A stretch of 64,000 nt of DNA from Candidatus Endobugula sertula. Its GTDB lineage: Bacteria; Pseudomonadota; Gammaproteobacteria; Pseudomonadales; Cellvibrionaceae. Each line of letters opens with the position of its first letter. Positions within the stretch are counted from its first letter, which is position 1. The translations under genes were made by a program, and so were the position numbers. The notes under the pieces are model-generated. The model did no database searches and was not told the DNA's origin. It saw only the letters and a program-made list of their open reading frames with translations. Location: NCBI GenBank assembly GCA_001723645.1, contig MDLC01000005.1, forward strand, positions 1 to 64,000. The letters are read 5' to 3'. Positions 58,202 to 64,000 of the stretch are shown here, piece after piece.

Positions 58202-58459
58202 TCAGGCTGTTGACAAAATCCTCACGATGTCGCGGGTTTTTTTATAGCCAAACCAATGATAATACGTCATATTTAATCTACAGCCTCGGTAACAACATGT
58301 TCCTGTTGTAGAATACTCGGATATACGAGGCGCATCTTGAGCAAAACTACTTTCATCTAAAGAAACAATCTGTTTACCTCCTTCTTCATAATGTCTAATG
58401 CTTTCCTGGAACCTAATGTAAGCGTCTGCATTAGCTTTAGGGTAGTAGAGAAATCAGCC
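58202..58459 (-). pseudogene. IS630-family transposase, decayed fragment
   Basis: The minus strand reads an 80-codon open piece with no start codon: YPKANADAYIRFQESIRHYE followed by EGGKQIVSLDESSFAQDAPRI then SEYSTTGTCCYRG. The block IVSLDESSFAQDAPR corresponds to the DDE-motif aspartate region of IS630 transposases (V-x-x-D-E-S-G-F-x-x-x-x-P-R), and the following G/Y-S-x-x-G matches too. Upstream it ends at an in-frame stop (plus ~58457), and after RG it continues into unrelated sequence, so at most a fifth to a quarter of the gene is left. Confidence 0.7.
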
Positions 58460-58714
58460 CCATAAATTACCGAAACCGATCTGACGAGAGGCTCTTTTAA
58501 GAACTTCCCTAGATTTTGGTGGTCTCAGCTATATAAGTCTGGGTTTACATAATTCCCCACATATGTTATTTATAAAACTTAGTCAAATAATCCCGAGAAA
58601 GGCTTGATTTTGTTGGTTCTACTTGTATGATGAAACTTGAGATTAACCAAATAACCCCCACATACAATAAGGGTTTATAGCATTTTTATTATAAAAAACT
58701 TTTTGGAGGTTTTT
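58460..58714. other. Upstream region of the BAX-inhibitor-like gene
   Basis: About 250 bases carrying the yccA promoter and leader. The strong ribosome site GGAGG stands 5 bases before the ATG at 58715. A further part of the transposase relic may extend into the first 100 bases but no block is recognisable there. Confidence 0.35.
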
Positions 58715-59398
58715 ATGCAGGATATAACTAATCAACACAGTGTGGCTTCAGCCTCACCGCTAGCAACAAGTAAGGTACTGCGCAATACCTATGCTTTACT
58801 TGCGATGACACTGTTATTTAGTGCTGTCACTGCTGGTATATCCATGGGCTTGGGCCTAGGACGTGGCACAGGCATCATTATGAGTATTGGCGCTTTATTA
58901 CTAATCTGGTTTGTCTTACCTCGCACAGCCAATTCTTCTTCAGGTATTTTTGTTGTATTTGGGTTTACCGGCTTATTAGGCGCATCGTTGGGACCAATAC
59001 TCAACCACTATTTAGCTTTATCTAATGGCGGGGCACTGATCATGCAGGCTCTTGGCGGCACTGCACTGGTTTTCTTTTCACTTTCAGCTTATGTACTAAC
59101 AACTCGTAAAGATTTCAGCTTTATGGGTGGTTTTCTGTTTGTTGGCCTAATGGTCGCTATTTTTGCGATGCTAGGTATGTTAGTAGCCTCATTATTTGGT
59201 GTTCAGATATCCGGGTTGAGTTTAGCTATTAGCGCTGTAATTGTGCTCTTAATGTCTGGTTTTATTCTCTATGATACCAGTCGCATTATCCATGGTGGCG
59301 AAACTAACTACTTGATGGCAACGGTCGCTCTTTACCTAGATATCTATAACTTGTTTACCAGTCTACTACACCTATTAGGCGCATTAAGCGACGACTAA
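58715..59398 (+). CDS. yccA: BAX inhibitor-1/YccA family membrane protein
   Basis: 227 residues from the ATG at 58715 (MQDITNQHSV). Seven membrane segments of the BI-1 family, for example YALLAMTLLFSAVTAGISMG, GIFVVFGFTGLLGASLGPIL and LSLAISAVIVLLMSGFILYDTSRII; the aspartate in ILYDTSRII and in the C-terminal helix are the conserved pH/calcium-sensing residues of BI-1. YccA modulates the membrane protease FtsH in E. coli. The gene is followed by a perfect terminator and then tusD, the order known from Pseudomonas. Confidence 0.93.
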   Translation: MQDITNQHSVASASPLATSKVLRNTYALLAMTLLFSAVTAGISMGLGLGRGTGIIMSIGALLLIWFVLPRTANSSSGIFVVFGFTGLLGASLGPILNHYLALSNGGALIMQALGGTALVFFSLSAYVLTTRKDFSFMGGFLFVGLMVAIFAMLGMLVASLFGVQISGLSLAISAVIVLLMSGFILYDTSRIIHGGETNYLMATVALYLDIYNLFTSLLHLLGALSDD

Positions 59399-59412
59399 AT
59401 ATTGACGAGGAC

Positions 59413-59441
59413 AAAAACCCTTATTTTTAATAAGGGTTTTT
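59413..59441. terminator. Bidirectional terminator after yccA
   Basis: AAAAACCCTTATT-TTT-AATAAGGGTTTTT: perfect 13-bp inverted repeat with A- and T-tracts on both sides. Separates yccA from the tus operon. Confidence 0.85.
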
Positions 59442-59487
59442 ATTATTTCTAACTATCCGATGACGTCGACCCACTATAATCCCGGCC

Positions 59488-59877
59488 ATGATTTTTTCTC
59501 TCGCCATATACGCAACACCTTCAGTACAATCCAGCGATAGTGCTTACCGCTTTGCCAACGCCCTGGTAGCCCACAACCATACCCTTTATCGCATTTTTTT
59601 TTATCATGATGGGGTATATCATGGATCACAACTTAATACACCAGCACAAGATGAAGTTGATCACACTGTTCGTTGGCAACAATTTGCTAAACAACATAAC
59701 GTCGATATGGTAATTTGCATTGCTTCTGGATTACGCCGGGGAATACTGAATAGTAAAGAAGCCACAAGGTATGAAAAATCGGCCCACAATCTAGCCGAAG
59801 GTTTTGAACTATCAGGTTTAGGCCAATTGGTGGATGCCGCGGTTTATTCTGATCGACTGGTGACGTTTGGACATTAG
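59488..59877 (+). CDS. tusD: Sulfurtransferase TusD
   Basis: 129-residue DsrE-fold subunit of the TusBCD complex, which carries persulfide sulfur toward MnmA for 2-thiolation of tRNA U34. The catalytic cysteine is C77 in MVICIASGLRRGIL. The next gene starts 4 bases past the stop codon; the operon is tusD-tusC-tusB-tusE. Confidence 0.95.
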   Translation: MIFSLAIYATPSVQSSDSAYRFANALVAHNHTLYRIFFYHDGVYHGSQLNTPAQDEVDHTVRWQQFAKQHNVDMVICIASGLRRGILNSKEATRYEKSAHNLAEGFELSGLGQLVDAAVYSDRLVTFGH

Positions 59878-59881
59878 GCGT

Positions 59882-60253
59882 ATGAATAAGCCAAAAACCA
59901 AAAAACTATTATTTCTCTTCCGCCACGCGCCTTATGGCAGCGCTTTGGCAAAAGAAGGTATTGATGCTGTATTGGCCGCCTCAGCTTATGACCAAGACCT
60001 GTCAGTATTATTTATGGATGACGGTGTTTTTCAGCTATTAAAACATCAAAAGCCGGATGACATTGAAGAAAAAAATATTATTAATATATTGTCCGCTTTT
60101 ACGCTTTACGATATTCAATCACTCTTTGTTTGTCAGGAATCTTTGGCAGAAAGAGGATTACGTAATACGGATATTGCTATTGGTATCAATATTGTTGCTC
60201 ACAATACTGTGAGTCAATTACTTTCCCAACAAGATCATATACTAAGTTTCTAG
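59882..60253 (+). CDS. tusC: Sulfurtransferase complex subunit TusC
   Basis: About 123 residues from the ATG at 59882 (MNKPKTKKLLFLFRHAPYGS); a longer in-frame TTG start inside tusD is unlikely. DsrF-type subunit with the RHAPYGSALAKEGIDAVLA and LSVLFMDDGVFQLL blocks. Structural subunit of the TusBCD heterohexamer, without an essential cysteine. Two bases separate its stop from tusB. Confidence 0.93.
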   Translation: MNKPKTKKLLFLFRHAPYGSALAKEGIDAVLAASAYDQDLSVLFMDDGVFQLLKHQKPDDIEEKNIINILSAFTLYDIQSLFVCQESLAERGLRNTDIAIGINIVAHNTVSQLLSQQDHILSF

Positions 60254-60255
60254 TC

Positions 60256-60558
60256 GTGAGCAATATCTTACACACTGTCAATAAATCACCGTTTCTCAAT
60301 CAAACCTTGAAGCACTGTTTAGGTCGCATTCAATCTGGAGATAGTGTCTTACTATTGGAAGATGGTGTATATGCCGCATTAAGCTCACAACCCTGGGCTA
60401 TGTTAATGAATCCCTCTCATCAATATTATGCGATTAAAGCTGACGTAGAAGCTCGCGGATTAGGTGAGGATAAATTACTTTCTCACATTACTCTCATTGA
60501 CTATGAGCAATTTGTTGAACTTTCAACAGAACATTCCACCGTACAAAGCTGGTACTAA
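60256..60558 (+). CDS. tusB: Sulfurtransferase complex subunit TusB
   Basis: 100 residues with a GTG start (60256). DsrH-type subunit: LHTVNKSPFLNQTLKHCLGRIQSGDSVLLLEDGVYAAL, then ADVEARGL. Third subunit of TusBCD. The stop codon lies 4 bases before the tusE ATG, so the operon is translated as a unit. Confidence 0.93.
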   Translation: MSNILHTVNKSPFLNQTLKHCLGRIQSGDSVLLLEDGVYAALSSQPWAMLMNPSHQYYAIKADVEARGLGEDKLLSHITLIDYEQFVELSTEHSTVQSWY

Positions 60559-60562
60559 GTCA

Positions 60563-60895
60563 ATGTCCTTAACCATTGATGGGAAAATTATTGCTACCGA
60601 TAAAGAGGGCTATATTAAAAGCCTTGAGGAGTGGTCAGAGAAAGTGGCTGAAATGATTGCTATAGAGGAAAAAATTAAACTCACCTCCTCTCACTGGGAA
60701 GTTGTTTTATTATTACGCCAATTCTATCAAGAGTTCGAACTCTCTCCGACCATGCGGTCCCTTGTTAAGTATATTGCTAATAATTTAGGCAAAGATAAAG
60801 GTAATAGCATTTATTTACTGAAGCTTTTTCCTCCAAATCCAGCAAAAATTGCCAGCAAAATCGCTGGCTTGCCACGACCAAAAAATTGTTTGTAA
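60563..60895 (+). CDS. tusE: Sulfur relay protein TusE (DsrC family)
   Basis: 110 residues from the ATG at 60563 (MSLTIDGKIIATDKEGY); a longer in-frame start inside tusB is not credible. DsrC-family fold with the C-terminal arm GLPRPKNCL, where the penultimate cysteine accepts sulfur from TusD and passes it to MnmA. Convergent with fleQ across 190 bases in which I see no strong terminator. Confidence 0.95.
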   Translation: MSLTIDGKIIATDKEGYIKSLEEWSEKVAEMIAIEEKIKLTSSHWEVVLLLRQFYQEFELSPTMRSLVKYIANNLGKDKGNSIYLLKLFPPNPAKIASKIAGLPRPKNCL

Positions 60896-61083
60896 GTTAT
60901 TTTATTTTTAATACCCCGTGCCTCATAACTCATCACGATCTCAATGATCTGAACGAGAGTGATTGCAAAATTTTTTTGTGCTAACAAAACACGATCAGAA
61001 ACGATAGCCGTTCTATGGTGCCGAATCACAACACGAAAAAGAGTTGACATCGCTGGTAGTAGTCACTGGGAATATGCCTAATC

Positions 61084-62529
61084 TCACTGAATTCTTTGCA
61101 GGCCATATTTACGCATTTTTTCAACCAAGGTAGTTCTACGAATCATTAAGCGCTCTGCCGCTCTGGCAACAACACCACCACTATTATCAAGCGCCTGCTG
61201 AATCAAATCCTGTTCTAAACTCGTTAAATATTCTTTTAAATCAATACCAGAGTCTGGCAATAAAGCGGTAGAATTCATATTAACTACAGATGGCATACTT
61301 TCTTCTTCGGGCAAAACTATCGTCTCATCAGTCACATCGATATGGCGATACTTGGCAGGTAAGTCATTCACACCTATCACTCCATAAGGGTACATGATAG
61401 CCATACGTTCTACCAGATTTGCAAGTTCGCGTACATTACCTGACCAAAGATGCTGACATAATGACATAATCGAGGTTGAATTAAATCGGACAGAACCACG
61501 CTTTTCATTTTCTAAGCGTGCCAATATTTCATTAAGTAACACGGGTATATCCTCCCGTCGTTCATTTAGGGATGGCATTTCGATAGGAAAAACATTCAGA
61601 CGATAATATAAGTCCTCCCTAAAACTACCTTCTTCTATCATGTTTTCAAGATGACGGTGGGTTGCGGCAATAATGCGAACATTGGTTTTTTGAGATTTAT
61701 TGCTTCCTACTCTCTCATAACACTTTTCCTGTAGCACCCGTAAGATCTTCACTTGCATGTTAAGCGGCATATCGCCTATTTCATCCAAAAATAAAGTGCC
61801 TCCTTCAGCCATCTCAAATCGCCCTGCCCTGGCACTAATTGCGCCCGTAAAAGCTCCTTTTTCATGACCAAATAATTCACTCTCTAGCAGCTCTGCCGGA
61901 ATAGCACCGCAATTAACAGGAACAAACGGTCCATTGCAACGTGTTGAGTGATAATGCAAATTACGAGCGACCACTTCTTTCCCTGTTCCCGATTCTCCTG
62001 TTACTAACACCGTTACATCTTTATCTGCAACTTGTGTCATCATTTCTCTTACAGATTGAATCGAGCAACTATTACCAACCAAACTACGAAATAAATGAGG
62101 GGGCCTACGGGTAGACTGGCGCTTACTGATCAGTTTGGCTTCATAGAAACATTGCGCACGATGTAAGATATCAATTAATTTATTATAGGTAGGTAGCGTA
62201 TCCAACGTAGCAATAACCTGCTGTTTGATTTCCAAGTCAAGGTCAATGCCTTCCAAGTCCCCATTGATACTCTGCCCCAGTAAAATAATCGCAACACCAT
62301 CATTCCATTTTGCAATCTGTCGCAAACGCGATTCCAGAGACGACTGCCTACGGCAGTGCCCAACAACCACTGCAATAAATTTACTGTCTTCATCCATATC
62401 CACCTTTTCCTGCCATTCAAAATCTCCTGAAACAATGGTCGATTCACCCAAGAATTCCAGAATAATATCCAGGCTACGACGACGTTCGATATCGTCATCA
62501 ATAATAATGAGTTTACTATTTTCCCACAT
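61084..62529 (-). CDS. fleQ: Sigma-54-dependent flagellar master regulator FleQ
   Basis: 481 residues in three parts: an N-terminal receiver-like FleQ domain (1-125) without the usual phospho-acceptor logic; the AAA+ sigma-54 activator core with Walker A GESGTGKE (178-185), GAFTGA loop (225-230) and Walker B GTLFLDE (244-250); and a C-terminal Fis-type helix-turn-helix (about 445-480, [20 protein letters not shown]). In Pseudomonas FleQ drives flagellar genes and senses c-di-GMP; here a PilZ protein lies elsewhere in the window. Located after fliS and fliT on the same strand, as in Pseudomonas. Confidence 0.92.
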   Translation of the reverse strand: MWENSKLIIIDDDIERRRSLDIILEFLGESTIVSGDFEWQEKVDMDEDSKFIAVVVGHCRRQSSLESRLRQIAKWNDGVAIILLGQSINGDLEGIDLDLEIKQQVIATLDTLPTYNKLIDILHRAQCFYEAKLISKRQSTRRPPHLFRSLVGNSCSIQSVREMMTQVADKDVTVLVTGESGTGKEVVARNLHYHSTRCNGPFVPVNCGAIPAELLESELFGHEKGAFTGAISARAGRFEMAEGGTLFLDEIGDMPLNMQVKILRVLQEKCYERVGSNKSQKTNVRIIAATHRHLENMIEEGSFREDLYYRLNVFPIEMPSLNERREDIPVLLNEILARLENEKRGSVRFNSTSIMSLCQHLWSGNVRELANLVERMAIMYPYGVIGVNDLPAKYRHIDVTDETIVLPEEESMPSVVNMNSTALLPDSGIDLKEYLTSLEQDLIQQALDNSGGVVARAAERLMIRRTTLVEKMRKYGLQRIQ

Positions 62530-62968
62530 TAGTGATTCCTACTACTGACAACAGGCACTATTAAAAAAACTTTGCCGACAACAAAACGGCTACGCTATCT
62601 ATAGGAATAGTCAAGAAATGGTAAAAGGTCAAATAAATGACAGAGTACAATAATGACTCACCAGCAAGGTATATCACTTATTTGGATGAGGGCGGCGTTA
62701 CCATAAACAGACGACGCACTATCAGAATGGCCATTAAATTTATTTTTGTGATCTTAGGATTATTTGATGTCAACATTAACAAAGATATGTTTTATGTAGG
62801 GTGAACTCAACATTTATTTCCTAGTAAGTACCTAAAAAGACGGTTATTGCCATAAACAATAACAGCTTTCCCAAACGTTGCGATATTATGGACACTTTTA
62901 AACAGGCCAATTATTCGCTGACGTTCTCCCCCCTACAAATATTCATTTTAAATGGAATAGGTTAAAAC
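62530..62968. other. Intergenic region between fliT and fleQ
   Basis: About 440 bases without a gene; it contains the fleQ promoter region and a hairpin that may terminate fliT transcripts (62834-62863). No sigma-54 promoter of TGGCAC-N5-TTGC type stands out on the minus strand. Confidence 0.45.
62834..62863 (-). terminator. Possible terminator after fliT
   Basis: Minus strand: GTTATTG-TTTATGG-CAATAAC (7-bp stem) followed four bases later by TTTTT. About 105 bases downstream of fliT. The A+T-rich stem is weak. Confidence 0.4.
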
Positions 62969-63217
62969 TTATTGTATAATTTGCTTACCATACAAATGAC
63001 ACAGCGCTGATAGTTCTTTATAGACACTAATCACACTACGCAATTCAGCCAATAATTCTTTAGGGGAACGCTGTGGATCTTGTACAGCGGTGTTAATTTC
63101 ATTAAAAAGCTCTCCTTCAATCAGGGAAACTTCATCCCATCTCTGCTCCTTCATTAATCCACATAAATGTCTACGCTTACGCATAAGTAACATTTGTGAT
63201 GCAGGGATAACTGTCAT
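62969..63217 (-). CDS. fliT: Flagellar chaperone FliT-like
   Basis: 82 residues, mostly helical (MLLMRKRRHLCGLMKEQRWDEVSLIEGELFNEI, then ELLAELRSVISVYKELSALC). Weakly conserved FliT-type chaperone of the hook-capping protein FliD; called by position between fliS and fleQ and by helical pattern. In Salmonella FliT also binds FlhDC; here regulation is FleQ-type. Confidence 0.75.
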   Translation of the reverse strand: MTVIPASQMLLMRKRRHLCGLMKEQRWDEVSLIEGELFNEINTAVQDPQRSPKELLAELRSVISVYKELSALCHLYGKQIIQ

Positions 63218-63318
63218 ATGCCACTCCAGTGATTATACTAGAACCACTAAGGCTAGCGGCGAATACGTGACAATCTTTAGCTTATTTTAAAATATACCAT
63301 TGGGCAGATCACTATTGT

Positions 63319-63699
63319 TCAATATTTCACCGAATCTGAAATACCTTCCCAACCAGCATGAACTTCTTGCAATAGGCTTTTCACTTCATTGAGTGTCACA
63401 ATGGGTTCATCTGTACCAATACCCTCCAACCTGGCTAGAATATATTCGTACAAGGCATCAAGATTCACAGCAATATCTCCACCCTGAGATAAATCCAAAC
63501 TTTCTCTCAATCCCGCTACTATTGCCATCGTTTTTTGTACCAATAAGGCAGCAGCATCAATCTCACCATCACCAATATTAGTAATAGCTTGATCAATACG
63601 CTCCAGAGCACCACTCAGTAATAACGTAATAACCTGGTAGGGAGTTACTGATTCAATATCGGTTGTTTGATTATTAACAACTGTTGCTGACATAGTCAT
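63319..63699 (-). CDS. fliS: Flagellar secretion chaperone FliS
   Basis: 126 residues from the ATG at 63699, which has AGGA 7 bases upstream; a longer frame begins at 63741 without such a site. FliS-type flagellin chaperone: YQVITLLLSGALERIDQAITNIGDGEIDAAALLVQKTMAIVAGLRESLDLSQGGDIAVNLDALYEYI. The L-R-x-x-L-D block is family-typical. The gene order fliS-fliT-fleQ is that of Pseudomonas, but fliD, expected just upstream, is not present within the 260 bases shown before the window ends. Confidence 0.9.
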   Translation of the reverse strand: MTMSATVVNNQTTDIESVTPYQVITLLLSGALERIDQAITNIGDGEIDAAALLVQKTMAIVAGLRESLDLSQGGDIAVNLDALYEYILARLEGIGTDEPIVTLNEVKSLLQEVHAGWEGISDSVKY

Positions 63700-63770
63700 A
63701 ATAATTTCCTCATCCAATAACGGCAAAAAACCGTCGTTCATAGACTGGGCAGCATAGACTATGCCAATAA

Positions 63771-63810
63771 AAGCAAAAAATGCCCAAAATTAGTCCTGTA
63801 ATTTTGGGCA
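63771..63810 (-). terminator. Terminator-like hairpin in front of fliS
   Basis: TGCCCAAAATTA-GTCCTG-TAATTTTGGGCA (63781-63810) is a perfect 12-bp inverted repeat; on the minus strand it is followed by TTTTTTG. It would stop transcription coming from the right before fliS. No open minus-strand gene ends close to it on the right, apart from a 9-codon frame. Confidence 0.6.
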
Positions 63811-63959
63811 CGATAGTCAAACCTTCTGAGTTTATACGTTTTTAATAAGGATGATACATAAATTCAATCATACAAACCCTCTCAATATCCAGTACAATGG
63901 CCTTATTAGAGATGGCGCTCTAACTCTATGACTAACAACTTATGACTATTATAAATATT

Positions 63960-64000
63960 ATGTCTCAATCAAATATTGAAAACTTAAATCTGGCCTCTCA
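63960..64000 (+). CDS. Start of an unidentified gene (partial)
   Basis: An open frame beginning ATG TCT CAA TCA AAT ATT (63960) or six codons earlier (63942) runs off the right edge. Only 13 to 19 residues are visible, too few to identify. Its orientation is divergent from fliS. Confidence 0.35.
   Translation, partial: MSQSNIENLNLAS

Noticed and set aside
1..64000. tRNA genes and CRISPR arrays
   Set aside because: I searched the intergenic stretches for the GTTCRA T-loop pattern with cloverleaf flanks and for regularly spaced direct repeats and found neither; short reading by eye may miss atypical ones.

Overview
The window is a chromosomal segment of a gammaproteobacterium with moderately low G+C (roughly 40% by eye). 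Almost every core gene is of gammaproteobacterial type, and several neighbourhoods match those known in Pseudomonas and relatives: 16S rRNA next to tyrS, an M23 peptidase, anmK, erpA and argC; mrcB beside a TPR lipoprotein; dacA-ybeD-lipB-lipA; pepP-ubiH-ubiI; yccA-tusDCBE; fliS-fliT-fleQ. A Pseudomonadales/Oceanospirillales-type marine bacterium is the best guess; I cannot name the genus from this sequence alone.

Layout. 1-540: 5' end of a 16S rRNA gene on the minus strand with its leader and two promoters. 540-10222: housekeeping genes (PilZ protein, tyrS, murein peptidase, anmK, DsrE-like protein, erpA, bactofilin, argC, hemJ, hemL). 10223-17064: accessory island made of an AT-rich gene-poor stretch, an unrecognised secreted protein and a 1603-residue Sec-exported RHS/YD-repeat protein with a C-terminal tip I do not recognise. 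17238-25890: TPR lipoprotein, mrcB, PfkB-family kinase, lipoate synthesis (lipA, lipB, ybeD), dacA, purC. 26038-26896: small phage-derived remnant. 27119-44513: rsmC, acs, a two-domain 6-pyruvoyl-tetrahydropterin synthase homologue, purL, mltF, tadA, a ferredoxin, trhO, bolA, a decayed IS30 transposase, ung, lysS, and prfB with its programmed +1 frameshift. 44606-48099: S1/P1 nuclease and a bufferin (gig-type) copper-peptide operon. 48716-56107: FkbM methyltransferase, DUF488, YHS protein, rpiA, ubiI, ubiH, pepP. 56425-58157: envelope lipoprotein trio (CsgG-like, DUF4810, DUF799). 58202-58459: decayed IS630 transposase. 58715-60895: yccA and tusDCBE. 61084-63699: fleQ, fliT, fliS.

The genes that work together most clearly are the TusBCD/TusE sulfur relay for tRNA 2-thiouridine, the lipoyl pathway (LipB transfers octanoate, LipA inserts sulfur), the two ubiquinone hydroxylases, the bufferin precursor with its two maturation proteins and a DoxX membrane protein, and the flagellar master regulator with two flagellar chaperones.

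Most worth a second look are the RHS protein tip without a visible immunity gene, a bufB gene that lacks any in-frame ATG/GTG/TTG at its expected start, two transposase pseudogenes that have no intact reading frame, a motif (ATTAACGATAAAA) repeated in several promoter regions, and a terminator-like hairpin in the leader of fliS.
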